Positions 25,180-34,589 of a DNA stretch of 64,000 nt are shown in pieces. The DNA comes from Frankia sp. AgB1.9 (GTDB lineage: Bacteria; Actinomycetota; Actinomycetes; Frankiales; Frankiaceae), in the NCBI RefSeq assembly GCF_016786355.1, contig NZ_JADWYX010000024.1, positions 1 through 64,000 of the forward strand. Direction: 5' to 3'. How positions within the stretch are numbered: position 1 is the first letter of the stretch; every line of letters begins with the position of its first letter. Both the position numbers and the translations under genes were made by a program. A model generated the notes under the pieces. It did not search any database and was not told the DNA's origin. It saw only the letters and a program-made list of their open reading frames with translations.

Positions 25180-25836
25180 GTGCCCGTCCGAGACGTGAAG
25201 GCAGGCCAGGTGGCGGAGTCCGAGACGTCCGACCTCATCGTCGACGTCGTCCTCACGCTGCTCGAGTCCGAGGGCTACGACGCCGTCCAGCTGCGCGCGG
25301 TGGCCCGCGACGCCCACGTCTCGCTGGCCACGATCTACAAGCTGTTCCGCACCCGCGACGAGCTTGTCGTCACCGCGGTCGGCCGGTGGCTCACGACCAA
25401 CGGCTGCGCGCCCGTTCCGCCGCCCCCGCCCGGCGAGAGCCTCTACGACGGCCTGATGCGGGTGTTCCGCCATGTCTTCGAACCGTGGGAACGCAGCCCC
25501 CGGATGTTGGAGGCCTACCACCGGGCCCGGTCGACGCCGGGCGGGGAACGGCTCGAACACCAGACCATGGCCGTCATCGAACCGGCCGGCCGGGCCGTGC
25601 TGGCGGACGGCGAGCCCGGCTACATGGAGGACATCGCCCTCGTCCTGACCAACGTCGCCTACGCCGTCGTGGCCCGCTTCGCCGCCGGCGAGCTCGACAT
25701 CACCGCGATCCTGCCGACCCTCGAACGCGCCGCCTACCGGCTGACGGCGAACAACGAGCCCGAGGCCCGAGCGGCCGGCGGGCCCTCCCCCGAGCCCCGG
25801 CGACGCCGGCCAGAACAGCGCCACGAAGCGACCTAG
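25180..25836 (+). CDS. TetR-family transcriptional regulator
   Basis: 218 residues. The DNA-binding domain is at about 14-60 (LIVDVVLTLLESEGYDAVQLRAVARDA then VSLATIYKLFRTRDELV), the standard TetR helix-turn-helix, followed by an all-helical ligand domain and a basic Pro-rich tail. It probably represses the divergent esterase through the double palindrome upstream. Starts at GTG 25180, 25195 or 25210 are all in frame and none has a strong ribosome site; the first is given. Confidence 0.88.
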   Translation: MPVRDVKAGQVAESETSDLIVDVVLTLLESEGYDAVQLRAVARDAHVSLATIYKLFRTRDELVVTAVGRWLTTNGCAPVPPPPPGESLYDGLMRVFRHVFEPWERSPRMLEAYHRARSTPGGERLEHQTMAVIEPAGRAVLADGEPGYMEDIALVLTNVAYAVVARFAAGELDITAILPTLERAAYRLTANNEPEARAAGGPSPEPRRRRPEQRHEAT

Positions 25837-25876
25837 CGCCGCACTCGACAGGGTTGGCCTCGTCCCGAGACCGGAA

Positions 25877-25949
25877 GATCGCTGTTTCCACCCTCGCATG
25901 GCTGTAACCGCAGCGGTTTTGCGACCATGCCAGGGCCAAAACCGCGATC
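25877..25949. repeat. 73-bp palindromic element, copy E
   Basis: GATC-to-GATC palindrome between the convergent TetR and bcp genes. With copy G it forms a subgroup sharing the centre TGGCTGTAACCGC. Confidence 0.88.
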
Positions 25950-26043
25950 ATGGGAACGCCCGGCTCCAGACCAGGGCGGATCCGGCTCGGCTCCAGGCCT
26001 GATCCGGCCCGGCTTCCGGCCGGGCCGGATCGCGCGGGGTGGG

Positions 26044-26493
26044 TCAGGCGCCGAGGGCGGCCAGGGCCTTGTCGGCGTGGGTGTTCATGTTCAGCTCGCT
26101 GTTGATGACCTCGATGATGACGCGGTCCGTGCCGATCACGAAGGTGGCGCGCTTGACCCGCAGCAGGTCGAGCGACCGCTTCACACCGAACTCCTTCGAC
26201 ACGGTCCCGTCAGCGTCCGACAGCAGCGGGTAGTCGAAGGAGTGCTTGTCGGAGAACTCCTTCTGCTTGGCGACCGTGTCGGTGCTGATGCCGATCCGCT
26301 GGGCTCCGGCCTTGGCGAACTCGGCCGCGAGGTCGCGGAAATGGCAGCTCTCCGCGGTGCAGCCCTTCGTCATGGCGGCCGGGTAGAAGAACAGCACGAC
26401 CGGCCCGTCCGCCAGCAGTGTGGACAGCTTGCGGGGGGTGTTGGTCTCGTCCGGCAGCTCGAAATCCGGCGCGGTGTCGCCGACGCGCAGCAT
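26044..26493 (-). CDS. bcp: Peroxiredoxin, BCP/PrxQ type
   Basis: 149 residues. Peroxidatic Cys45 and resolving Cys50 in TKGCTAESCHFRD (C-x4-C), with Thr42 and the conserved Arg later (DLLRVKRATFVI). It reduces hydrogen and organic peroxides and is recycled by thioredoxin. ATG 26493 has AGAGGA about nine bases upstream; the frame runs further upstream without need. An AT-rich inverted repeat lies 74 bases before the start and shares an 11-mer with the ohr upstream region. Confidence 0.92.
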   Translation of the reverse strand: MLRVGDTAPDFELPDETNTPRKLSTLLADGPVVLFFYPAAMTKGCTAESCHFRDLAAEFAKAGAQRIGISTDTVAKQKEFSDKHSFDYPLLSDADGTVSKEFGVKRSLDLLRVKRATFVIGTDRVIIEVINSELNMNTHADKALAALGA

Positions 26494-26566
26494 CGTTTGC
26501 GTTCCTCTCGCTGAGGCCGGGCCTCGGGCGGGGTCCGGCGCCCCTGGCCACCAGGCCGGCAGCCGC

Positions 26567-26591
26567 TTGTGCACGATGTTCTTTTGCACAA
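26567..26591. promoter_or_regulatory. Inverted repeat upstream of bcp
   Basis: TTGTGCA (26567-26573) and TGCACAA (26585-26591), perfect 7-bp arms with an 11-base spacer. The right half with flanks (TTTGCACAATA) equals 11 bases of the MarR operator half-site at 18.7 kb; the left half with flanks (TTGTGCACGAT) equals 11 bases upstream of ohr. Confidence 0.5.
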
Positions 26592-26712
26592 TAGTCCGGT
26601 TCGGCCGCGGCCTGCCACGGGCCGTGGCGCCGGCGCAACCCGGCCACGGACCGCGCTGGGTGCACAGACTTTGTTCAGGTGCTGCTCAGGTATCGCCCCT
26701 ACTGTCGCGTTT

Positions 26713-27513
26713 ATGGCCCGCGCGTCCAGCTCCCGAGCCCCGTTCGGGCTGCTCGTCGGGCTGCGCGGCACCCGCGTGCTGCTGGGCGTCTGCGGCGTTC
26801 TCGTCGTCGCCGTGGCCGTTCTGGCCGGAGTGCTGGTGGGTCGGTCCGGCGGGAGCGCGCGGGCGCAGGACGCCCCGGCCCCGACGCCGAGCCCGACCGC
26901 GAGCGGCTCCCCCAGCGTCGCGGACATCTACCAGAAGATCGGGCCCTCGGTCGTCGTCGTCGAGACCGCCGACGGCTCCCTCGGCTCCGGGGTGATCGCC
27001 GCCGACGACGGCACGGTCCTCACCGCCGACCACGTCATCGCCGACGGCGGCGCCATCACCGTCGTCTTCTCCGACGGCACCCGGTCGACCGCCACGGTGG
27101 CCTCGGCGGACGCGAAGACGGACATCGCGACGCTCACCCCGGCGACGCTGCCGCAGACGCTCGTCCCCGCGACCCTCGGCGGCGGCGCCCAGGTCGGTGG
27201 CCCGGTCGTCGCGATCGGCAACCCGCTCGGGCTGACCTTCAGCGTCTCCTCGGGCGTCGTCTCGGGCCTGAACCGGACCGCGACGACCGACAACGGCAAG
27301 TTCTCCGGCCTGATCCAGTTCGACGCCGCGGTGAACCCCGGCAGCTCCGGCGGCCCGCTGCTCGACGCGAAGGGCCTGGTCATCGGCGTCGTCGTCTCGA
27401 TCGCGGACCCGGGCGACGACGACGCGTTCGCCGGCATCGGCTTCGCCGTGCCCATCGCCGGCGCGCTCGGCGGCGGCGGCGGGCCCGGCGGCGGCCGCGG
27501 GCCGCAGATATGA
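26713..27513 (+). CDS. S1C-type serine protease (HtrA-like, no PDZ)
   Basis: 266 residues: one membrane helix at about 20-43, a short Pro/Ala linker, then a trypsin-like domain with triad His107 (TADHVIADGG), Asp137 (DAKTDIATL) and Ser212 (NPGSSGGPLL). It ends soon after the domain in a Gly-rich tail, without the PDZ domain of standard HtrA/DegP. Topology predicts an extracytoplasmic protease. ATG 26713 lacks a good ribosome site. It lies 88 bp upstream of the MoxR gene on the same strand and may be co-transcribed. Confidence 0.85.
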   Translation: MARASSSRAPFGLLVGLRGTRVLLGVCGVLVVAVAVLAGVLVGRSGGSARAQDAPAPTPSPTASGSPSVADIYQKIGPSVVVVETADGSLGSGVIAADDGTVLTADHVIADGGAITVVFSDGTRSTATVASADAKTDIATLTPATLPQTLVPATLGGGAQVGGPVVAIGNPLGLTFSVSSGVVSGLNRTATTDNGKFSGLIQFDAAVNPGSSGGPLLDAKGLVIGVVVSIADPGDDDAFAGIGFAVPIAGALGGGGGPGGGRGPQI

Positions 27514-27557
27514 CAGCCACACACGACGCCGAGCCCTGGTGGGCCGAGAACTCTGGC

Positions 27558-27587
27558 GGCCCGAGAACCGACGGCCCGAGAACCCCG
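27558..27587. repeat. 15-bp tandem duplication
   Basis: Two copies of a 15-base unit (GGCCCGAGAACC plus three bases) in the gap before the MoxR gene, preceded by a degenerate third copy at 27541-27557. It ends 14 bases before the MoxR start. Confidence 0.7.
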
Positions 27588-27601
27588 GCGGAAGGAGCCA
27601 G

Positions 27602-28584
<983 letters not shown>

Positions 28585-28588
<4 letters not shown>

Positions 28589-29547
28589 GCCGTGCGCCAG
28601 CCACCGCCGAGCCGCACGCCCCCGGCGACCAGCGACCCGGCGACCAGGGACCGGGCACGGTGACGACCGCGCCCGACCGGCTGCTGCTGCGCCTCGAGTG
28701 GAAGGTCATCCGCCGCCTCGACGGGCGGGTGCTCGGCGGCTACCGGACGGCCTACCGCGGCGCCGGCCTGGACTTCGCCGGTCTGCGCGGCTACCTGGAG
28801 GAGGACGACGCCCGCCACATCGACTGGAACGCGACCGCCCGGCTGGACGAGCCGCAGGTCCGTCAGTTCACCGAGGACCGTGAGCTGACGCTGTGGCTGG
28901 TGCTCGACCGGTCCGCGTCGATGACGGTCGGGCGGCCGGGCCAGGGCAAGCACGACGTGCTGGCCGAGCTCGCGCTGACCCTGGCGCGGCTGTTCGGCCG
29001 CGGGGGTAACCGGGTCGGCGCGCTGCTCTACGACGGCGCCACGACCCGGATCGTGCCGCCGGGCCTCGGGCGCGGTCATGTGCTGCGGATCGGCCACGAG
29101 CTCGACCGCACGGCGCAGGCACCGCCGGCCGGCGGCACGACCGACGTCGCCGCGATGCTGGGCGCCGTCGCGTCGCTGGCCCGGCGACGGTCGTTGATCA
29201 TCGTGGTGTCCGACTTCCTCGGCGCCGGCGCGTGGGACCGGCCGCTGCTGCGGCTGGCGCACCGGCACGACGTCGTGGCGCTGCGCGTGGTGGACCCGGC
29301 CGACGACGACCTGCCCGAGGCGGGCCTGGTCCTCGTCGAGGACACGGAGACCGGGGAGCAGCTGATCGTCGACTCCAGCGACCCGCTGTTCCGGGCCCGG
29401 CTGCGGGCCGGGGTCGACGAGCGGGAGGCCGCCCTGGCCGCGGGCATGCGGCGCGCGGGCGTACCGCTGCACCGGGTCGAGACAGGCCGCGACCCGGTCG
29501 AGTCGCTGGTCGAGGTCGTCGCGAGCACCCGCTGGAGGCGTGGATGA
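28585..29547 (+). CDS. DUF58 (VWA-like) protein
   Basis: 320 residues. After a Pro/Gly/Asp-rich leader containing RPGDQ repeats comes YRGAGLDFAGLRGYLEEDDARHIDWNATAR, the DUF58 signature, then a VWA-like core with LVLDRSASM (DxSxS metal site). It is the usual second member of MoxR operons; role probably adaptor between the ATPase and the membrane VWA proteins. Starts at GTG overlapping the MoxR stop by 4 bp and ends overlapping the next ATG by 4 bp. Confidence 0.92.
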
Positions 29548-30545
29548 GGCTCGCGTCCCCCTGGCTGCTGGTCCTCGGCCTGCTCGTCGTGGTCGCCCTG
29601 GCCGTCGGGGCCCGGGCGGCGGCGCGGCGACGCGAGGCGGCGCTCGCCGCGGCGGGCGTCGATGCCGCGCTGGGCCGGCGCGTGCCCCAGCTCGGGACCT
29701 GGCTGAGCCTCGCGGGCATCGCGGTTCTCGCGCTCGCCTGGGCGCAGCCCGCTGCCCGCGTGCCCGTCACCCGCGCCGCGGGCACGGTGATCGTCGCCGT
29801 GGACGTCTCGAACAGCATGGCCGCGACCGACGTCGCGCCGACCCGCCTGGGCGCGGCGCAGAAGGCCGCGACCGCGTTCGTCGACGCCCAGCCGTCGAGC
29901 GTCAACGTCGGGGTCGTCGCCTTCGAGAACGGTGCGCTCACCACCGACCTGCCCAGCGCCGACCACGCGGCGGCCGACGCGGCGATCGAGCGCCTGAAGG
30001 TCTCGGGCGGCACCTCGCTGTCGGCCGCGATCCTGACCTCGCTGTCCGCGATCACCGGGAAGACCGTCGCGCTGGGCCGGGACGGCGCGGTGCCGAACAT
30101 CGGCTACTGGGGCTCGGCGACCATCGTGCTGTTCTCCGACGGCGAGGACGGCGGCGCGGAAGGCGCGGCCGGCGGCGGCAGTGGTGCAGGCGGCGGGGGC
30201 ACCGGCGCGACCGAGGCCGCGGCCGACACCGCCGAGGCCGCCGGCGTGCACGTCGAGACGATCGGCGTCGGCACCACGGCCGGAGCGACCGTCGACGTCG
30301 GCGGCTACCGGCTGCACACCGCGCTGGACGAGGACACGTTGAAGGCCATCGCCCAGACGACCGGCGGCTCCTACCACCCGGCGTCGAGCGCGGCCACGCT
30401 GGACGGGATCGCCTCGACGATCAAGCTGCGGCTGACGACGCACCGCGAGGACCTGCCGCTGGCCGGGGCCTTCATCATGTTCGCGGTCCTGCTGCTGGCG
30501 GCCGGCGGGCTGGTCACCGTGATGCGCACGGGAAGGCTCGTCTGA
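29544..30545 (+). CDS. Membrane VWA protein (BatA-like)
   Basis: 333 residues: N-terminal helix at about 5-22, second at 53-68, an extracytoplasmic VWA domain with intact metal site DVSNS (87-91) and GGTSL, and a C-terminal helix near 310-328. The usual N-terminal BatA topology. A Gly-rich insert (about 210-225) interrupts the VWA domain. Translation is coupled to DUF58 upstream and to the second VWA gene downstream (TGATG). Confidence 0.9.
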   Translation: MRLASPWLLVLGLLVVVALAVGARAAARRREAALAAAGVDAALGRRVPQLGTWLSLAGIAVLALAWAQPAARVPVTRAAGTVIVAVDVSNSMAATDVAPTRLGAAQKAATAFVDAQPSSVNVGVVAFENGALTTDLPSADHAAADAAIERLKVSGGTSLSAAILTSLSAITGKTVALGRDGAVPNIGYWGSATIVLFSDGEDGGAEGAAGGGSGAGGGGTGATEAAADTAEAAGVHVETIGVGTTAGATVDVGGYRLHTALDEDTLKAIAQTTGGSYHPASSAATLDGIASTIKLRLTTHREDLPLAGAFIMFAVLLLAAGGLVTVMRTGRLV

Positions 30546-31663
30546 TGTCCCTGACCTGGCCGTGGGCGCTCTGCACGCTGCTCGCCCTGCCGCTGCTCGC
30601 GGCGTTCGCCTGGTGGTCCCGGCGACGGCGGCGGCGGGCGGCGGTCCGGGTCACGTCGATCGCGCTGGTCCGGGGCGCCCTGCCGGGCCGGCTGCGGTGG
30701 TACCGGCGCGTCCCGGCGGCGCTGCTCGCGCTCGGGCTGGTCGCGCTCAGCATCGGCGCGGCCCGCCCACAGGCGACCGTGCCGATCACGTCCAACTCGA
30801 CGACGATCATGCTCGCCCTGGACGTGTCCGGTTCGATGTGCTCCACCGACGTGCCGCCCAACCGGATCACCGCCGCGGAGAAGGCCGCGACGGCCTTCAT
30901 CAAGGCCCAGCCGGCGGGCTCCCGGATCGGGCTGGTCACGTTCTCCGGCATCGCGGGGCTGCTCGTTCCGCCGACGACCGACAGCCAGAAGCTGCTGGAC
31001 GCCCTGCAGAACCTGACGACGTCGCGCGGCACCGCGATCGGGCAGGGCATCCTCACCTCGATCGACGCGATCGCGGACGCCGACCCGTCGGTCGCGTCGA
31101 CCGGCTCGGCCGTCAGCGGGAACGGGACGGGCCCGTACGCGGCCGACGTCATCGTCGTGCTCACCGACGGCGCCAACACCCAGGGCGTGGACCCGCAGAC
31201 CGCCGCGAAGCAGGCCGCCGCTCGCCGCCTGCGCGTCTACACGATCGGGTTCGGCACGACGACGCCGGCGCCGATGGTCTGCGGCAGCTCGCAGGTCGGG
31301 GGTCTCGGCGGGTTCGGTGGCTTCGGCGGGTTCGGCGGGGGTGGCCGGCTCGGTGACCGCAGCCCGCTGGTCATCGACGAACAGGCGCTGCGCGACGTCG
31401 CGGCCACCACCGGCGGCACGTACTACCGGGCGCAGAACGCGGGCCAGCTCCAGGACGCGCTTGGCACCCTGCCGCGGAACATCACCGTGACGCACAAGCA
31501 CCAGGACATCGCCGCCTGGTTCGCCGGCATCGGTGGGCTGCTCGTCGCCGCGGCGGTCGGTCTCTCGCTGTGGTGGAACCGGGTCCGGCGCCCGCCGGGC
31601 GCCGCCGGGTCGCCTGGGCCGCCGGCCAGGGACGAGGGACGAGCGCTCCAGGTGGGCCGCTGA
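30545..31663 (+). CDS. Membrane VWA protein (BatB-like)
   Basis: 372 residues with the same plan as its neighbour: helices at about 6-24 and 57-72, VWA metal site DVSGS (93-97), GTAIGQG and LTDGAN, then a C-terminal helix near 325-345. A loop in the VWA domain is a GGFGG repeat (GGLGGFGGFGGFGGGGRLG). The pair resembles Bacteroides BatA/BatB, linked to envelope stress. Last gene of the operon; it converges on the DUF2461 gene with 17 bp between stops. Confidence 0.9.
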   Translation: MSLTWPWALCTLLALPLLAAFAWWSRRRRRRAAVRVTSIALVRGALPGRLRWYRRVPAALLALGLVALSIGAARPQATVPITSNSTTIMLALDVSGSMCSTDVPPNRITAAEKAATAFIKAQPAGSRIGLVTFSGIAGLLVPPTTDSQKLLDALQNLTTSRGTAIGQGILTSIDAIADADPSVASTGSAVSGNGTGPYAADVIVVLTDGANTQGVDPQTAAKQAAARRLRVYTIGFGTTTPAPMVCGSSQVGGLGGFGGFGGFGGGGRLGDRSPLVIDEQALRDVAATTGGTYYRAQNAGQLQDALGTLPRNITVTHKHQDIAAWFAGIGGLLVAAAVGLSLWWNRVRRPPGAAGSPGPPARDEGRALQVGR

Positions 31664-31680
31664 TCCAGTGCCGGCCAGCG

Positions 31681-32331
31681 TCAGCGGCGGCGGGACTCCG
31701 GGAGGCGGCTGGGGCCGACGTGATCGTCCAGCCAGGCGGTCAGGCGGCGCATGTCCCGCCACGCCGTGGCCACCTGCTCCACACACTCTGGCTCGGCCAG
31801 CCACGCCGGCTCGCCGAACTCACGATGAGCGGTCAGCGTCTTGTGCCGGAGCAGCTCGATCCGCGGATGGTCGGCGTCGTAGCCGCGCGGCCGGGTCTTG
31901 AGCACGGTGCCCGACACCTCGTACCCGGCCCCACGCAACTGTTCGACGACTGCTTCCAGCCCCGGTCCGAGCAGGTCGTCGGCGATGGCCGCCCGCAGCC
32001 GTTCGACCTGGTCGGGCGCGGTTCGCCAGTAGCCGGAGGCGGCCATCAGCCCGTTCGCCGAGACCTGGACATAGCCGCCACGATCGCAGTGCGCGCCGAT
32101 CGCCGTCTTGTACGGAGACTTGTCCTTGGAGAACCGCACGTCCCGGTGGGGCCGAAACACGTGCGGCTCGCCGAACTCCGGCTCCAGGGCGTCGAGCAGG
32201 GCGAGCATCGGACCCCGGACCGCAGCCTCGTAGACCTCCCGGTGATCGGTCCAGTAGGCCTTGCTGTTGTCCGCCTCGAGCCCGTCGAAGAAGACCAGCG
32301 CCTCGGCGGGAAACCCGCTGAACTCCGACAT
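31681..32331 (-). CDS. DUF2461 / TIGR02453 family protein
   Basis: 216 residues covering the family from end to end. Recognisable blocks are FFDGLEADNSKAYWTDHREVY at the N-terminus, FRPHRDVRFSKDKSPYKT, and GYDADHPRIELLRHKTL. Function unknown; proteins occur widely in bacteria and fungi. ATG 32331 has GAGGAG five bases upstream, so the longer frame to 32436 is not needed. Confidence 0.9.
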   Translation of the reverse strand: MSEFSGFPAEALVFFDGLEADNSKAYWTDHREVYEAAVRGPMLALLDALEPEFGEPHVFRPHRDVRFSKDKSPYKTAIGAHCDRGGYVQVSANGLMAASGYWRTAPDQVERLRAAIADDLLGPGLEAVVEQLRGAGYEVSGTVLKTRPRGYDADHPRIELLRHKTLTAHREFGEPAWLAEPECVEQVATAWRDMRRLTAWLDDHVGPSRLPESRRR

Positions 32332-32749
32332 CAGACTCCTCGACGAGTTGCCGCCACCCACAGCAATCCTAGGACCGCCCACCGACAACCCACGGCGCCA
32401 CCAAGGCCATCGCAGGCCTGAATCGACCCCTCCCACAAGCCCGCCGGCGCCAGCCCGTTGGCATGATCGTCAGCGCCGACGCGACCAGTTCATGATCGGG
32501 TCGATTTGGGGTAGCCCTGGCTACCCCAAATCCCCCCGATCATGAACTGCCTGGCTGCTGCCGGCGACCTGGGCACGCCCGGACCGGCACATAGGGCCGA
32601 CGCCGTGATCAAACCCGCGCCACGACCGACAAACCCTGCCAGGTTCGGTACTAGTCGACACCTCGACCGCTGCACGTAATGTTGACCTGGATACTGCTGG
32701 GTCCGTCAGCCGACGCATGACTTTTGACGATCAGTACGGGAGGTGAAAT
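32332..32749. other. 418-bp gap with a large hairpin
   Basis: Between the start of the minus-strand DUF2461 gene and the start of vapB on the plus strand. Apart from the 31-bp-arm hairpin described separately there is no gene. The last 60 bases are AT-richer and end in the vapB ribosome site GGGAGGT; they should contain the vapB promoter. Confidence 0.5.
32486..32549. repeat. Large inverted repeat, 31-bp arms
   Basis: Arms 32486-32516 and 32519-32549 match at 29 of 31 positions around a 2-base centre. The arms contain ATTTGGGGTAGCC and CATGATCGG, unrelated to the 73-bp family apart from GATC. As DNA it could form a cruciform, as RNA a very stable hairpin without a T-tract. It lies upstream of both flanking genes, so it is not a terminator for either. 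Confidence 0.85.
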
Positions 32750-33004
32750 GTGGTCAGCCATAGGAAGACGGCCGTTGACCTGCCCGACGCGCTCCTGCGC
32801 GAGGCGCACGACGTCGCCCGGGCCGAGGGCACAACGCTGCGGGCTCTCCTCGAGGAGGGCCTGCGAGCCGTGCTCGCTCGGCGCCGCTCGGCCACACGGT
32901 TCGAGCTCCCCGACGCATCGGTAGCGGGCAACGGCCTACGACCCGGGTTCCGCGCCGTCGGCTGGGAGCATCTGCGGGCCGCTAGCTACAGCGATCGCAC
33001 GTGA
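32750..33004 (+). CDS. vapB: VapB-type antitoxin (ribbon-helix-helix)
   Basis: 84 residues. The N-terminal KTAVDLPDALLREAHDVARAEGTTLRALLEEGLRAVL is an RHH DNA-binding and dimer domain; the tail with GNGLRPGFRAVGWEHLRAASY is the usual VapC-binding end. GTG 32750 has GGAGGT six bases upstream. Its stop overlaps the GTG of the vapC start by 4 bp, as in intact vapBC pairs, but the toxin is truncated after about nine codons, leaving the antitoxin alone. It may still bind its own promoter. Confidence 0.85.
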   Translation: MVSHRKTAVDLPDALLREAHDVARAEGTTLRALLEEGLRAVLARRRSATRFELPDASVAGNGLRPGFRAVGWEHLRAASYSDRT

Positions 33005-33114
33005 TCGCGGTCGACACGAACATTCTGGGGGAAACGGCGACCGATCAGGGGTGCTCTGCTGTCGGGCATTCGTGGTCGGCGCGGTCCCAGGCCGGGGAGG
33101 GGGTCGGGGTGTAG
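33001..33114 (+). pseudogene. vapC: Truncated VapC toxin remnant
   Basis: GTG overlapping the vapB stop begins MIAVDTNIL, the universal PIN-domain start with its first catalytic Asp. From there the frame reads unrelated residues (GETATDQGCSAV and onward) to TAG 33112, 37 residues in all, and from 33045 it is antisense to the 3' end of rhaB. A PIN toxin is about 130 residues, so at least 90% is missing. The break lies between about 33028 and 33045. Confidence 0.75.
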
Positions 33115-34538
33115 CGGACCGGCGGGGCGGCGCGGGCGATCAGCGTGCGGCTGGCGGCGAGGGAGTCCTCGACGGCGCCCAACGCGCGAGCCTGCGTCAG
33201 GACGGTCCCCCAGGACGCGGCCTCGGTCGGGCCGGCCAGGACGGGCAGCTCGCAGGCGTCCGCGACGAGCTGGCAGAACAGGGTGTTCGCGACCCCGCCG
33301 CCGACGAGGTGCAGGACCCGGACCGGCCGGCCCGACAGTTCGGCCGCGGTCCGCACCGCGCGGCGGACGGCCAGGGCCAGGCTGTCGAGGACGCAGCGCG
33401 CGACCTCGGCCCGGCTGTCGAGCGCGACCCCGCTGACCCGCGCCGCCGCCGCGCGAACGCGGGCCGGCATGTCCCCGGGCGGGGCGAACTCCGGGTCCTG
33501 GACGTCGATCACCACTCGAAGCCCGGGGACGTCAGCCGCCGCCGCGACCAGGCCCGGCAGATCCACGTCGTCGCCGGCCTCCCGCCAGTGCCGCACGCAC
33601 TCCTGTAGCAGCCAGAACCCGGTGACGTTGCGCAGGAAGCGGGTGGTCCCGTCGACGCCGAGCTCGTTGGTGAAGTTCGCCGCACGGCTCGCCGGTGTGA
33701 TCACCGGCTTCGGCAGCTCCACCCCGACGAGCGCCCAGGTCCCCGTGCAGACGAAGGCGAAGTCGTCTCCGTCCGCCGGGATGCCGGCGACCGCCGCGGC
33801 CGTGTCGTGGGACGGCGCGAGCACGACCTGGGGCCGCTGGGCCAGGCCGAGGTCGGCACGCACGAGGCCGAGCGGCGTCCCAGGTGCCGCCAGCGGCGGG
33901 AACAGGTCCACCGGGACGCCGAGCCGGCCGGCCAGGTCCGTCGACCAGTCGGCCGTGCGCGGGTCGAGCAGCTGCGTCGTCGACGCGTTCGTCAGCTCGG
34001 TGCGCAGCTCGCCGGTCAGCCAGTACGTCATCAGGTCCGGGATGAGCAGGGCGTGGCGGGCGGCGGCGCTCTGCGCGGTGTCGCGCCGGGCCAGCAGCTG
34101 GAACAGCGTGTTGAACGGCTGCAGCTGGGTGCCCGTCGCGGCGTAGAGCTCGTCGGGGCTCAGCTCGCCCAGTACGGCGGCGACCGCCGACGAGGTGCCG
34201 GCGTCGCGGTAGCTGACCGGGTTGCCGAGCAGCTCGCCGTCCGCGTCGAGCAGGCCGTAGTCGACAGCCCAGCCGTCCACGCCGACGCTGTCGAGGCCGG
34301 CCCTTTCGAGTCCGACGCCGTCGAGGTCGGCGGTCAGGCCGATCCCCCGGCGCAGGCCCTCGACCAGGCCGGCGAACAGCGCGAGCACGTCCCAGCGCAG
34401 CCGGCCGCCGGCACGGACCGGCGCGTTGGGGAAGCGGTGCACCTCCCGCAGGTCCGCGCCGGCCGGGCCGATCCGGGCGACGGAGACCCGGCCGCTGGAC
34501 GCGCCCAGGTCGACCGCCGCGATCGCCGCCTGCCTCAT
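33045..34538 (-). CDS. rhaB: L-rhamnulokinase
   Basis: 497 residues, FGGY kinase that phosphorylates L-rhamnulose at O-1. Motifs: phosphate 1 DLGASSGR near residue 11, sugar-binding GVDGWAVDYGLL, ATP-site CTGTWALVG, and adenosine loop HLVGGGVANTLFCQLVAD. The segment before GVDGW has an extra short repeat (DGVGLERAGLDSVGVDG), an in-frame duplication compared with usual relatives. ATG 34538 has GAGG eight bases upstream. Last gene of the rhamnose operon, 51 bp after the aldolase gene. Confidence 0.92.
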   Translation of the reverse strand: MRQAAIAAVDLGASSGRVSVARIGPAGADLREVHRFPNAPVRAGGRLRWDVLALFAGLVEGLRRGIGLTADLDGVGLERAGLDSVGVDGWAVDYGLLDADGELLGNPVSYRDAGTSSAVAAVLGELSPDELYAATGTQLQPFNTLFQLLARRDTAQSAAARHALLIPDLMTYWLTGELRTELTNASTTQLLDPRTADWSTDLAGRLGVPVDLFPPLAAPGTPLGLVRADLGLAQRPQVVLAPSHDTAAAVAGIPADGDDFAFVCTGTWALVGVELPKPVITPASRAANFTNELGVDGTTRFLRNVTGFWLLQECVRHWREAGDDVDLPGLVAAAADVPGLRVVIDVQDPEFAPPGDMPARVRAAAARVSGVALDSRAEVARCVLDSLALAVRRAVRTAAELSGRPVRVLHLVGGGVANTLFCQLVADACELPVLAGPTEAASWGTVLTQARALGAVEDSLAASRTLIARAAPPVRYTPTPSPAWDRADHECPTAEHP

Positions 34539-34589
34539 CGCGATGCCTCGTTCATCGCGCGGCCCTGCTCATCCCTGGAAGGCCACGGC

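Noticed and set aside
31290..31360. GGFGG repeats as a recent tandem-repeat expansion or phage-derived sequence
   Set aside because: In-frame glycine loop within a VWA domain; codons vary and the surrounding domain is intact.
33001..33114. A functional small VapC
   Set aside because: Only the first nine residues match a PIN domain; all other catalytic acids are missing.
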